From assembly GCA_013339895.1 (NCBI GenBank), contig JABACO010000001.1:6350888-6414887 (forward strand): a DNA stretch of 64,000 nt, read 5' to 3'. The position numbers and the translations under genes are program-made. This DNA is from Ephydatia muelleri (taxonomy: Eukaryota; Porifera; Demospongiae; Spongillida; Spongillidae). The notes below the pieces were generated by a model, which saw nothing but the letters and a program-made list of their open reading frames with translations, did not search any database and was not told where the DNA came from. Positions 11,330 through 23,069 of the stretch are shown piece by piece; the stretch's first letter is position 1; the number at the start of each line of letters is the position of its first letter.

Positions 11330-12700
11330 CCATGGGATCTGTGAATTTGAAAAGAATTTGAAGGGGTGGTGGCGAATGATGTGCTGGTTTCATGTGGAAT
11401 TGCTCTATGTGACTGTGCCTGGTGAATATTACTCCTCCAGATACCTGCTGATAAACAAACCCAGTCCCCAGGCTTGAATTAATACTCTGTAGAATGCCTG
11501 CCAAAGTCTGGTTTCTGCATGAACTTGCCAGTCTGCCAGTCTTCCTGCCTTTTGATGAAACATCTCAGCAGCTGCAGCAGTAAGCGATTAAATCTTTCTA
11601 CCATCCCATTGGCTTGCAGAAGATGGGGTATGATGTGAACCTTCTCCACCCAGTGAGTTCTGACTATAGTGCTTTCACAATTTCTCCTCTGGTTGCAAGT
11701 AAAAATTTCTGGGATCCCATATGTGCAGAAGAGTTTGACCAGTTCTAGTTGTTGCCAGGTCTGAGAGCAGTCTGACATCTGTCCATTCGGTACAATAGTC
11801 CAGCATGAGCAGAAGGTAGTTGATGTTTTTGGTGGACACCGGCACATCCAGATGTGGATAGCGATCATCTGTTATGGTCATCCAATTTAGATTATTGTAA
11901 GCAGTGGAGTGTCCCTTGCCAATATTTTGCAATGTAAATCAAATCTCTTCACCTTCTGCTGATAGCAAGTGGACCTGACTGACATCAGTAGCCTTGATTT
12001 CAGGCATGTGACACAACATTCCATTAAGTGCCTTTCCGTGTCTTGAGCCATTTTCATTTGGTAAACCTCTAGTCGATTTCTTTCCAGTGTTTTCTATGTC
12101 ACCTGGTGGCCTACTACAGGGGTGTCGTGATTCCAGCTCTGAGTCATCAAGTGCAATGCTTCTATTTATGTCAGATGTAGGACCTAGCTGGTACCACCTG
12201 CAGACAATACTGTCCACAATGGAATAATGAGCCCACAGCTGGCATATTTTCTCAGCACTGGATGCTTCCAATCTCTGTGTTGAAGGCATTGCGTGGAATG
12301 GAGTTCATTGTACAGGTTCTAGACTGTGTTGCCCAGTTGCAGTGTGCCTGAGCTCTAGCTGCTGCTGTAAGACCAGTGTGAAGGTGGTCAGAGCTGCATG
12401 GAGTATTTCTGTATCTGGTTCTCTCTTTCACAACAGTGTGTCAGTTGATTTCACTTACCAGTACACAATTTCATAGCTGAATTCCAGTATCACCAGAGCC
12501 CATCAACACAGAAGGCCTTGTATCTTCTACCCACCCAGATTCTGATGATGTTATTAGCTGGAAGGCTTGTTCTAGCAGGTAGTGGCAGAACTGCTTTGAG
12601 ACCCACACAATAACCAGACACTGGTGTGGATCGATCATGCTACAGTTTACATCTGCTTTGGTGAGTGTGCATCTTGCATAGACAATCACCCACTAACCCA
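11330..12700 (-). pseudogene. Decayed Gypsy LTR retrotransposon: RNase H to integrase
   Basis: Minus-strand fragments in pol order. At 12471-12689 an RNase H stretch has A-R-C-T-L-T-K-A-D-V-N and Q-F-C-H-Y-L-L. At 11939-12289 is the spacer and zinc-binding region. At 11675-11932 integrase core pieces include Y-L-L-L-M-L-D-Y. At 11479-11868 the core end has Q-A-N-G-M-V-E-R-F-N-R. Near 11,440 a C-terminal F-K-P-G-D-W-V piece is better kept in copy 2. Frameshifts separate the pieces and reverse transcriptase is not visible. The same remnant at 49930-51310 shows it predates the duplication. Confidence 0.8.
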
Positions 12701-14226
12701 GACCTACACCTAAAGCTTAGTTCGTTGAGACAGGCATTAGTTTTCCCTAACCTGTGGCCTGCGGTGCTCCTACAAAAATGTTAGTGCCTGCAGTACTCAA
12801 ACAGTCAGGACCATGATCACCATGGACCACTAACTCCCATACAAAACAAAAGGACTCATGCCAGGCAACTGTCTTTAGAGGGGGGGTGGGGAAGCTAACA
12901 CAATTGGTCCAGGCAGACCAAATTCAAGTGATAACTCTAACCTCTCTCACGTATTGACTGCAGTGGTACTAGTTCTGGTAATGGTGGGGGCACTGGTGGT
13001 TGCGCTAGTGGTGGTACTGTGCTCACTGTTGTGTCCCCTTTTTTCACCAGTAAGGGTGACTGACATGGGCAAGGTGGCGATATCAGTATACAAGAGTGCA
13101 TCCTAGATAGTGTCTTTAAGTTATTGGGGGTGCACTACCATTGTCTGTCTTACTATGTTTATTGTTCACTACTAATGCATGTTCATGCCGCAAGAGCATC
13201 AAAAGCTGCAAGAGTTTAAGTCATTACATTTTACGTATCCCCAGCGTAAGTCTACACATCCTCGCAAGTTGGTTTGGATAGATATAATATATTACTTCTG
13301 CATCCAAGTAGTTGAGATGTATCGAAAGACTGGAGGTCTCAATAGTGTTTATGTGCACATTGTGGGAGTTGCCCAATGCCATCAGGGCTCTCTGGGGAAG
13401 TGCTTGTGTGTTATATCTGTATGGGTGGCTGGCTGGTTAAGTTGAGATCCTTATGCATCTGGGTATCACAACACAACTGAGAGGAGGTCATGAAACAGGT
13501 GTCAAAAATGGGATCGTTTCTCTATTAGTATGAATTCTGGACATAAGCAAAAATGGAAAAGTATCTAGCATCCTAGACTATTGCAGAGGGCAGTTGACAA
13601 AGAGAAAGCTAGCAAGCTGGTCAAACTAGCACTATGTATGATGGATCAGTGAGAGTCACTGGGGGTGTGCCAAACTCAAATACATAACAGACAGGAAGAG
13701 TGACTTGTCTGGAGTTTGAGATACTGAAAACCAAACACTATACCTGTTGTCACTGGACACATGCCTAAGCCTGCAGTTACTCTTGTATGAGGCTGAAAAA
13801 GTGTAACAGTGGTCATCAACCAGTGCAGGTGTAACACGCGCCGCTACACAACTAATGTTATTACGTAATTATTATTCTTATGTATTGTATGTGAGATACA
13901 GCTGTGTGTATTGTTGCCTAGAGACAGAAACTTGTGTGTATTGCACATTGCATTGACAATAAGAGTTTTCTCTGTGCTCATTTCCATATACTGAGTCTCG
14001 TTACAAAAGCATGCTTGGCTGAATCAACTCAGAACCCAACAAGAGAGGCATAAGTGACTAACAAGATGTTTTCATTGGGACAGAGTGTCTGACAGAAGTA
14101 TATGCCTTTGAGCTAGATTGCTCAATACTACCTGTCCAGAAGTGCTAGTAAGACCACAGAACTGAAGGAGTTTTGGAACCCAAATATACAGCCTCCAAGT
14201 CTATAGTTCCTAAAAGTCCAATCATC
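12701..14226. other. Intergenic, nothing recognised
   Basis: This region is shared with copy 2 (51,311-53,034). A short G run lies near 12,882. The point at about 13,283-13,290 is the empty site for the foldback inserted at 51909-52155 in copy 2. It may be further decayed retrotransposon, but no motif supports that. Confidence 0.4.
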
Positions 14227-14463
14227 TCACAAACCACGAGATGGTGAACCTGTAAATGGCTCATCAGAGGCTGACATTCCACCATCAACGTACCTGGAAG
14301 ATGGAGTCAGGGCAAGGGGTGAGCCCAGCACCTCAAAGGCACTAAGTAACTGAACACAACTCAATGGGGTAAGGTCAATCCAAAACCGGACATTATCGTG
14401 AACACCTAGTACTAATGCGTGGTGGCTCACTTCTACCAGAGGGGGCAACTTATTAGCTGGCAC
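14227..14463 (-). other. Conserved open frame of unknown nature
   Basis: This 79-codon frame reads P-A-N-K-L-P-P-L-V-E-V and then V-R-F-W-I-D-L-T-P-L. It has no true ATG (the first codon is GTG). It is kept open in copy 2 at 53035-53283 with few amino-acid changes. A donor-like CAG followed by GTACGT occurs inside, after L-T-P-S-S. It could be an exon of an unknown gene or a piece of the upstream half of the Gypsy remnant. No family is recognised. Confidence 0.25.
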
Positions 14464-14805
14464 CCCTTCTCCTTTACCTCCCTCTCCCTCTCACTCCCAT
14501 TCATGCACGCACAGGTTCTAGCTAACATATCTAGACGTGTACACAATCATGTAATGTAGTGTATTAATAATGTAATAATACACCGCGGAAGTGTAACGGA
14601 CTTTACTTTGTCCTCTACAGACATCAATATCGATCCTTCAGCCTCTCTTATACCATGGTTGATCTGTTTACCTACACAGCCAAAAGTAATTTTCTGTACC
14701 GGATATGTGACATAGGCTTATCATTGTATGATACATATTTGTATCATAACTGGTACAACATGGACATTTCCGTTCAACAAGACATATGTTACTGATTGTT
14801 CCAAC

Positions 14806-14956
14806 CACAGGGAAAAAAAGCGTCGAATCATTTAGAAATCATTGCGTGATTGAACAGAAAATCACACAAAAATCACACGCTTCTATTGATTTTCGTGTGA
14901 TTTTCTGTTCAATCACGCAATGATTTCTAAATGATTCGACGCTTTTTTTCCCTGTG
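14806..14956. mobile_element. CACAGGG foldback MITE with 3-bp target duplication
   Basis: The 151-bp element begins CACAGGGAAAAAAA and ends with its complement TTTTTTTCCCTGTG. Nearly the whole sequence folds on itself. It is flanked by AAC on both sides (14803-14805, 14957-14959). Copy 2 has the uninterrupted site with one AAC at 53636-53638. A relative at 29075-29227 also has a 3-bp duplication. CACA-type ends plus a 3-bp duplication fit CACTA/EnSpm-derived MITEs. Confidence 0.9.
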
Positions 14957-16750
14957 AACATTTTGTTACATATATGGAAACATTTTGTACCAGACAGTAT
15001 TCATATATGCTAAAACATCAAATTTACTGTACAATATGATGTGCTTAACGATGGTACATGGACATATTATGCATATCTGGCTGTGTACGTCGGACATCCG
15101 TTCGTCTCATATGACGACAACATTATTCATCAATGCGAGTTTGCATGCGAGCAGAATACTGGCCCGCCTTTTTTTTTCTCAGCGAGTGACTTACAGGTTA
15201 CAAAATCGGGTACATGTACACATATGTCGCTTAAATTTTTATTTCCCCATGATGCATATAGCCCATGGCACCCTCCTAGCCACCTAGCCAGTTGGGGCCC
15301 AATCTATGGGACCGCAGGGGACCGCCCTCAAACCTCCGGCTACCACGCAACTGGAAGTTATTCTTTCAAAATAACGGTAACCTTCGTTGCCATGGGGTCG
15401 CGTCGTGTTTACATCCGTGCACTCTGTTTGCTAACTGATAATTAGTGATTCAGAAAATCCATTATGACTAAAGTAAACTATACTCAATCATACAGTAAAA
15501 GAAAGAATAATAAAATCACGCACTCCATTCAGGGCTTTCTGAATCAAAAAATTACCGCGCAGGCGAGCTAGATCTTACAAAAAAAAAAGTATACATTGGC
15601 TAAAATTCACCACAGAAAATTGATTTTCTAGTGTAAATCTGAAGAGCCTGCCCCATAATGTTACTGATATTCAGCTAACCTTGCTCCGTAATGCTTACAA
15701 TCTTAACCACAGGATGACAGCATATACTCACCGCTACCCTTCCTATTGCAGCTGCTCTCAAAGAAGTTAATTTTGGCGCTGAAACTTTCTGTCGGAAATG
15801 TTTTCCTTTTAGAGTGTTACCGTTAATTAAGACACTTTGTTGCAATACACGTTACTCACAAGAGCTGTTTGGTTTCTCTTTTTTACTCAGATACAATTGA
15901 ATACCAATTACAAGGTGCTGTTTATCGAAAATGAAAATACGAGCGCGTCTTATATGACGAATAAAAGCATAATTCAGTCGATATCTGCTGCTTTGTCTGT
16001 GGCAGTTATTTCAACACTGATCATGCACTCACCTGCTTGACAGGTGGTTTTACATCTGTGCACCACTACGATCTGAGGGATTTTACAGCTAACCTATTGA
16101 CCGAGGTTAGTTCCAGTGTGTAATAGAACCATGCACCACTGCATGCTATCGCATGATTCTTTGTCTTGATGTCAGTGCACAAGGTTTTTGGGGTGATTAT
16201 CATCAGCGGGCATTTTTTGATGTATGCGTTTTCAACCCAAATGCTCCCTCCTATCGAAAAATGCAGCTACCACCAGCACACCATCTTCATGAACGCCATG
16301 CAGAAACAGAGATCCTATGACCAACGTATACGGGAAATAAATCATGGCTCCTTTAGTTTTTTTGCACAACTGACCAATAGATGTTTTAAAGCTCTAATCA
16401 ATATTTTGGTTCCATGAAATGTTATTCAAATTCAAGATATGAGCTAGTGAGGTAGCAGTCTTCAAGTACTCAGTTCTTCCAACTTTTGAGTACAACTGCC
16501 TCTTCATAGTGGTCTTTTAAGTATCATCTCTTCACTTAAATCATCTTCAATCAGCTCATCAAATCTTCGCAACTTTCGCACTTTTTAAGTCAAAACGCAT
16601 AGCATTTTGCATCATGTAGCCATTATTACATTTACAGCACGTTGTATATATACAAAACAATGTCAGAATTTACCAATATACGTACATCTAGATCTACTAT
16701 ATATGTTCGTTACCAGAAACAAAGTCGTTGGCAATTGCTGTCAAGTCCAT
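14957..16750. other. Intergenic, no gene recognised
   Basis: This region is shared with copy 2 (53,639-55,940) apart from element insertions there. Positions 15854-15862 (actcacaag) are the empty target of the 75-bp MITE, and gtgtaat near 16,120 is the empty target of the 888-bp element. About 180 bp at 16,570-16,750 is missing in copy 2. Confidence 0.5.
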
Positions 16751-16751
16751 G

Positions 16752-17966
16752 GCATCCAAACTCTCTTTTTATATGCTAGCAATCATGAGGTGATTCAACC
16801 GTTGCTGGTTCATAGTGGCTCGCAGATAGCTCTTCAACGTAGAAAAAAAACCGCTCATTCACTGCATGTGTTGCAGGCATCACTAAAATGAGATGGGCAA
16901 CACGGCAAAGCTGGCCAAAAAAATATCCTTTCTCCAATTGTGAGGGACCATAAATGCGCTATAACATGTTGCAAAGAATACTGGTCCTATTAATCTGAAT
17001 CAGCAACCTTAAAACTTTCTCCAAATATTTACAGCTGCGTTCGCAACTCAGTTTCATTGAAGTCATCGCTGTAATTATAAAAGGCTATTATTTCTTTCAA
17101 CTCTTCAATGTATTCCTTTTTGTTTGCTGCATTTACGAGGACTGTTTCAAGAGTGAAATCCGGGGTGATCAAATCGATCCTTTATGCTGGTTATGGCTAG
17201 GTCCATGGCTTCATCGTACAAATATGAATAGTGCTCTTGTACAGAAGGACTTTGGTAACACTGACTGACACCATCATCTAACCGCCTAGAAACCTTTGTC
17301 GGGCGAGGTAGTGCACTCTGAGATCTGTGCTAGTCTTTGTTGCAAAATCAAGGAAATGTTTTGTACTTATCATCTGTCCTCATCCCTTGCAGCGTCTTAA
17401 CTGTTAACTCGACAATGTGTTGAGCCTCTACTGCGGACATAGACTGGCTCTGCAACGTGTTACTCAAATTGTCAGTTATATTCAAGAATTGATCACACAA
17501 TAGGAGACCAAAGAGAAAAGGAAACTTCATTATTTGGCTTTTGACACCTATTATTCGCCCTTTTACATCAGGAGTCAAGCCTCGTTTCTAGACTTTGTTC
17601 CCAAAGTTCAATCAATCAAGGCACAGTAATTATTGACGATACATGTCACTGACGCTCCTCGAACAGTCCATCATTCGTTCAAATGCTGCATGCGTCTCTT
17701 TTAGGCGAAAAATTTGACTATAGCCTGGTGATTCATGCGCAGTATCTAATGCATTCGCAGCAGACCTTTGACTGTTTTATAGTATCACTGACGGCAAGAT
17801 TTAGAGCATGTCCATTCTTCTCATCACCACAGATCTGTGCAGCTACGCCTCGTCTGCTTCCACTCATATTTGATGCTCCGTCATAGCACTGACCACGACG
17901 ATCAGTGAGCTTAACATTTAATCTTACAAGGGTATCCTTAACACATATCCAGAAATGCGCGGTCAA
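16752..17966 (-). pseudogene. hAT transposase remnant, copy 1 (truncated)
   Basis: A minus-strand hAT transposase. At 17733-17966 the catalytic-core stretch has G-Q-C-Y-D-G-A-S-N-M-S-G and G-H-A-L-N-L-A-V-S-D. At 17348-17578 is an inter-domain piece. At about 16,752-16,900 is the C-terminal dimerisation region in decayed form. Compared with 55941-57861, copy 1 has lost about 70 bp near 17,667 and about 27 bp near 17,813, and the zinc-finger end beyond 17,942 is replaced by unrelated sequence. Confidence 0.82.
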
Positions 17967-18600
17967 AGGGAATTGACAATTGTTGCGGTTTGGACAATCG
18001 CGTATACTTCCGGAAAACTCCCATAGAAAATGAACGGTTGTTTATAAACTTGATTGTTTATTAATAACGTAATAGGATACGGCTATCGATATTGTTTCAG
18101 ATACGTACGATCTTGATTTAGCTAAAACAACTGCTTTGTATTGAAAATTGGTTGTAGTTTTTGTGAAAAAAGCACTTTCCATAGAGATGTATGGTAAATC
18201 AACTTTTTCACACCTAATAAATGTATTCTGCAGCTCATAATTCTTACACCAGTTTAGATTCAGATTTTGTGGGCCCCCAGAATAAGAGATCATGCAGTTC
18301 TATTATTTTTAGAGATATTAAATTTTTTTAACTAGTATAGATTTCGGCCATTTGAATTTTAAATTGTTTTGGGTCACAAGGACTAAGATACAATTAGCGC
18401 CATCTTGTTGAGTGTTTTTAAAGTAGCTTCCATGGATACGGATACATGGCTAAAATGCAAATTAATGAATTAACTGGGACGTTGGCTTATGAATGGGTTA
18501 CTTGTCAGTGCAGCAGCTCGAAAGAATGATGTCATGGGGCCTGTTCAGCGCTGGCAAGGACTACAACATTAGGCGACTGTACCAAGTGAGAGTATTCATC
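17967..18600. other. Unique spacer right of duplication copy 1
   Basis: This is the first sequence outside the segmental duplication. It contains no recognisable domain, and the short open frames have no family features. Confidence 0.5.
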
Positions 18601-18602
18601 CA

Positions 18603-18829
18603 CTTCTTTGTGTGCGCGCGAGATCTGTGTGATTGCGTGTGTCTACATGTAGGCCTACGTGTGTGTGAGTGCGTGTGTACGTGTGCGTGTGTGTATGTGT
18701 GTGCGCGCGCGTGCTCACACACACACATACACGCACACGCACTCAAACTATGCATGCAGAGGGAAAAAGAGGAAGGATTCATAGCCATTCGCACAACGCC
18801 CGTGAGCGCGCGCGTTCGTGTGATTGTAA

Positions 18830-18889
<60 letters not shown>

Positions 18890-18905
18890 CGCGCGCGTGT
18901 ATGTA
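18603..18905. repeat. GT/CG alternating tract with 72-bp core
   Basis: Alternating purine-pyrimidine DNA including a pure GT run at about 18,831-18,884 followed by GCGTGCGCGCGCGTGT. It also contains a short opposing (CA)n stretch at 18,716-18,740. Such tracts favour Z-DNA. Open frames across it (Val-Cys or His-Thr repeats) are artefacts. Confidence 0.9.
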
Positions 18906-19541
18906 TATTGTCTATTTGCATCCTGAAGTGTGTACAGTGGTACACAAATTACCCCATTCATTTTGTTGCATCATATCTCATACCAGGAGTGAGCATTTAA
19001 CACAATTTTTGAAAATCTATACCCCCTGTGGTGATGCTAAATTGTGGCTAAACTTCTCATGAATATGCTAATTTTGGCTTATTGCAATAACTGTTCATAA
19101 TTCAGTTATCCACAGCACTACAGAACACTGCAAAAGTGAGAGATTTAAAAAACATGATGGGAGCATTCTCAAAAAGTCAAATTTTATACATATAGTTTGT
19201 TTTGTATGTACATTACAAAAATGCTGTTTCTTTTGAGTAATCACTTTTACTTTCAAATGCTCTAATTTGTGTACACCTGTACACAAATTACATTGCTTTA
19301 CGTTAGTAGTATTATGCTTTCAAAAAAGTCTTGAAAGTCATAGAGGGCATGATATAGTAACTATGTATTGTGAAATTATTCATGTGGTTCTATCAAGAAA
19401 GTTTTGCAGTAAAATGTGTACAGGTGTACACAAATTAGTCCTATGTAGAAGAATGATGTTTATTGCAAAATAAATTCAAATTCAAATCACTTATATGCAT
19501 CCAAAATCAACAACAATGCAACTGACACTTCCTCTACCTAT

Positions 19542-20330
19542 GCCTCCACAACTAGTACTCACACCTCCACTAGTACTCGCGCCTCCACTAATACTCGTGC
19601 CTCCACTAGTACTCACAGTACTTGCGCCTCCACTAGTACTCGCGCCTCCACTAGTACTCGCGCCTCCACTAGTACTTGCGCCTCCACTAGTACTCGCGCC
19701 TCCACTAGTACTCGCGCCTCCACTAGTACTTGCGCCTCCACTAGTACTTGCGCCTCCACTAGTACTCGCGCCTCCACTAGTACTTGCGCCTCCACTAGTA
19801 CTCGCGCCTCCACTAGTACTTGCGCCTCCACTAGTACTCGCGCCTCCACTAGTACTTGCGCCTCCACTAGTACTCGTGCCTCCACTAGTACTCGTGCCTC
19901 CACTAGTACTCGCGCCTCCACTAGTACTCGCGCCTCCACTAGTACTTGCGCCTCCACTAGTACTCGCGCCTCCACTAGTACTCGCGCCTCCACTAGTACT
20001 CGTGCCTCCACTAGTACTCGTGCCTCCACTAGTACTCGTGCCTCCACTAGTACTTGCGCCTCCTCTAGTACTTGCGCCTCCACTAGTACTCGCGCCTTGG
20101 ACTAGTACTCGTGCCTCCACTAGTACTCGCGCCTCCACTAGTACTTGCGCCTCCACTAGTACTCGTGCCTCCACTAGTACTCGTGCCTCCACTAGTACTT
20201 GCGCCTCCACTAGTACTCGCGCCTCCACTAGTACTCGCGCCTCCACTAGTACTCGCGCCTCCACTAGTACTCGCGCCTCCACTAGTACTCACACCTCCAC
20301 TAGTACTCGCGCCTCTACTACTCGCGCTTC
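19542..20330. repeat. 18-bp minisatellite, about 43 units
   Basis: The unit is CCTCCACTAGTACTCGCG with recurrent variants (TTGCG, CGTGC) and one disrupted unit at about 20,094. Every unit contains the palindrome ACTAGT. The period is a multiple of three without stops, so several frames stay open (for example A-P-P-L-V-L, T-S-T-R-A-S, S-G-G-A-S-T). No start context, splice signal or neighbouring domain supports a protein. Confidence 0.95.
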
Positions 20331-20334
20331 CGCC

Positions 20335-20936
20335 GTTTGTTCTGCGTTCTGCGTACACGCGCACCTGCTCTTCTCTCCATCAAAACCACTCGCTAAGATT
20401 TATTATTTTTTTAAAGTTTTATTTACTTTTCTAATTAGTTTAATTGACAGATAACAATCAATTTTTATTGTATGTTTAATTGACCATCTATTATTAATGT
20501 ATTGTGTACTCATGTATTGATTTTGGAGTTACAATTGTGATTAATTACAAAGATAAGGTAGGGTAAGTAATTTGTGCTCCCCTGTACACATATACCCTAA
20601 TATGTGTACAGGTGTACACACGGATGCAAATAGACAATATATGTATGTATCGATGATCTATTTACATCAGTGTGTCTGAGTACACGTTTGTATGTGTATA
20701 TATGCTTGTGTATAAAATTTTGATTTCAAATTGAGCTCATGGGAAATAAAGCTGTCCCGTATGTGTAGTTAACATTTGAATGCATCAGATGGAGAGAAAA
20801 TACATCCAGTACGAAAGTGGGAGAGTACCTTTTTATCAGTATAAGGTGATAAGTAGCTCCTGGCAGAACACACAAGGTGAATGCCACGAATTCAATAGTG
20901 AAGAACTAATTGTTCGTTAAAAACCAGAACACTATA

Positions 20937-20939
<3 letters not shown>
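20335..20939. other. AT-rich spacer, no gene
   Basis: It contains two more copies of the short palindrome family built on GTGTACAGGTGTACAC (near 20,570-20,620). Nothing else is recognised. Confidence 0.5.
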
Positions 20940-20978
<39 letters not shown>

Positions 20979-21048
20979 AGAAGTGTGCATACAGCGTGTA
21001 TGCATGCGCTTGAAGGGACGTAGATAACTTTATAGTTTGGGGGTGAGG

Positions 21049-21091
<43 letters not shown>
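20940..21091. repeat. GT run and 42-base G run
   Basis: (GT)n spans about 20,940-20,975, and an uninterrupted G run of 42 bases spans 21,050-21,091. The G run is long enough to form G-quadruplex and to be a sequencing or assembly hazard. Confidence 0.92.
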
Positions 21092-21092
<1 letters not shown>

Positions 21093-21392
21093 GATAAATA
21101 GGCCTGAAGTCATTGTGTCTAATTCATATCCATATCTAATAGGTTTCTATTCATCATTTTATAGGCATACCCTGATACAGAATTTCGTGGAGGCTAATTT
21201 TACAGTCCATGTATACATATATGTCACTTTCCGTGAAAGTGAAGAGCGATTTAACTGTAATCTATTTGAAACACCCTCTCTTTTTAGATGAATGCTGCAT
21301 GAATAATTAAATGTAGGCCTGCCAGCCTATTGCTGTATAGGGTGGATGGCATACATGTATGTGTGATGCTCTGTTCATCCTCCTCCCCTCTT

Positions 21393-21418
21393 CACACACA
21401 CACACACACACATACACA

Positions 21419-21487
<69 letters not shown>

Positions 21488-21615
21488 TGTTTTATTTTGA
21501 AGCCGTATATGGAGGTTGACCTGTGGGTAGATCGATTGAGATAAGCAGTGGCTGTTGGCCAAATCCAGTATGCTTGCAAATTGAACACACTGACTTTGTG
21601 ATTTAACACACACAT

Positions 21616-21657
<42 letters not shown>

Positions 21658-22140
21658 ACTTATTTTGACCTGTTGGGTATCATACAAGCTAATGATGCCC
21701 ATGTATGGTGTGGGTGTTGAGCTATTCCTAGCTGTTGTAGCCAAATCCAGTATGCTTGCAAATTTAACCCACACTGGCATCGTGTTGTTACACACACACA
21801 CAACACACACGCACACACACACATGTTCTGTTATTTATTTTGACTTGTTGGGTATCATTTGATGCCCATATATGGAGGTTGACCTGTAGGTAGATTGAGA
21901 TAAGCAGTGCCTAAATCCAGTATGCTTGTAAATTGAACCCACACTGACTTTGTGATTTAACACATACACACATGCAGGTACTTATTTTGACCTGTTGGGT
22001 ATCATACAAGCTTTTGATGCCCATGCATTGAGGTGACGTGTGGGTGTTGAGCTATTCCTAGCTGTTGTAGCCAAATCCAGTATGCTTGCAAATTTAACCC
22101 ACACTGACATCGTGTTGTTACACACACATACAACACACAT

Positions 22141-22171
<31 letters not shown>
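21393..22171. repeat. CA microsatellites alternating with a repeated ~150-bp unit
   Basis: CA runs (21,393-21,486; 21,607-21,654; 21,792-21,822; 22,128-22,171) separate four copies of a unit that includes ttgacctgttgggtatcat and aaatccagtatgcttg (hits near 21,565, 21,745, 21,910 and 22,075). The units differ by deletions. This is a compound minisatellite, not coding. Confidence 0.88.
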
Positions 22172-22174
<3 letters not shown>

Positions 22175-22321
22175 TACAGGCCCGGCGGAAGGCTATAGAA
22201 ACTGGTTGGGCTGATTAATATTCATTAGATTAATTTATATTCATCATTACTGATTATTAATATCTACGCATAAATCAATTAATTTTCAATATGCATGTTC
22301 ATTCGGTCTGCAATATAATGA

Positions 22322-22580
22322 TTAAAACGCTCCGAAAATACGTTGCCTGTGCTCTGAGTTGACTATGAACTCCCTGGCTGCTTCTTCTAGATCCAAAACA
22401 TCTGTACGTTCTTTGTGAACGTGAAGCAGCATAAGATGGTTCAGTCTAGATGAGCGAAGATATGTTTTCAACCTACGCAGGGCACTAAATGATCGCTCAC
22501 TGGTAGCATTTGTAGCAGGCATGATCAGAATGAGTTTAAGTACAGTGCACACTTGTACAGATGTCTTTTGTAGTGGACGG
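22322..22580 (-). pseudogene. hAT C-terminal dimerisation fragment
   Basis: The hallmark stretch L-I-L-I-M-P-A-T-N-A-T-S-E-R-S-F-S-A-L is followed by R-L-N-H-L-M-L-L-H-V-H and the ending R-I-F-G-A-F. This is the hAT family dimerisation domain. It has lost the catalytic core that normally precedes it. Confidence 0.88.
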
Positions 22581-22922
22581 TAGAATATACAGTTTCTCTA
22601 CCGACTGTGCATGGCAATCGCTTGATTCGTGTTTGCGAAACGCATCAGTAGCTGCCTTCCAGTCATTGTACCCTCTAGTCAGAAAGGCTTCCTCGGCATT
22701 TTTTGAACTAATTTTGAAATCTCTGGCAGCCTTAACGCAAGTATGACAGAATACCTTGTCATCCGAGTCCGACTCGCTGTAATGTAACCATTTCCACTTC
22801 GAAAACCAGATCGGCTGGAAGCTACGGTGCTGTTTTCCTATCTCCTTTAGCGGGAATTTAAAACCTGCAGGTTGATGGGGGGTGTCTGATACTACGAGTA
22901 ATTTTGCTTCGAATGTAGCCAT
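22536..22922 (-). pseudogene. hAT N-terminal zinc-finger fragment
   Basis: The frame starts with M-A-T-F-E-A-K-L and holds a TTF-type zinc finger: F-C-H-T-C-V-K-A, then Y-N-D-W-K-A-A and H-E-S-S-D-C-H. In hAT proteins this domain binds the element ends. The frame ends just after the deletion junction, about 15 bases into the dimerisation segment, so the two parts are out of frame. Confidence 0.82.
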
Positions 22923-23069
22923 TGAATACGTACCAGCTGCTGCGCAATGAACGATAATTTTAAAAAATATTAAGCAATATAACCCTAATTATAATAGTTA
23001 TAAATGGCGTTGACAGCCAAATCTGGTAGGGCTATAGCCCACCCAGCCTACCCGGTTCCGCCGGCCCTG

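Larger units (their letters stand above)
1..17942. repeat. Segmental duplication, copy 1 (left)
   Basis: This stretch reads as a near-identical copy of 36,765-57,182 in the same orientation. The order is the same in both: EGF exons, N-terminal exons, foldback elements, decayed Gypsy remnant, and an hAT remnant at the right end. The right boundary is sharp: both copies share caagggtatcctta, after which they diverge (about 17,942 and 57,182). The left boundary lies outside the window. Copy 1 lacks the LINE, the 888-bp element, the 75-bp MITE and one large foldback found in copy 2, and has its own 151-bp CACAGGG foldback and extra or missing EGF exons. Confidence 0.93.
22177..23069 (-). mobile_element. 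893-bp internally deleted hAT element
   Basis: The ends are CAGGCCCGGCGGAA and the complement of CAGGGCCGGCGGAA (one mismatch in 14). Inside, on the minus strand, is an N-terminal zinc-finger coding segment joined almost directly to the C-terminal dimerisation segment, with the catalytic middle gone. This is the typical structure of a non-autonomous hAT derivative. The flanks do not show a clear target duplication, possibly because the left side is a microsatellite. Confidence 0.85.

Noticed and set aside
18493-19062. A 189-codon open frame on the plus strand.
   Set aside because: Mostly Cys-Val repeats from the GT tract; no start context or conserved domain.
19495-20454. A 319-codon frame and several minus-strand frames over the minisatellite.
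   Set aside because: An 18-bp stop-free unit leaves several frames open by arithmetic; nothing flanking suggests a gene.
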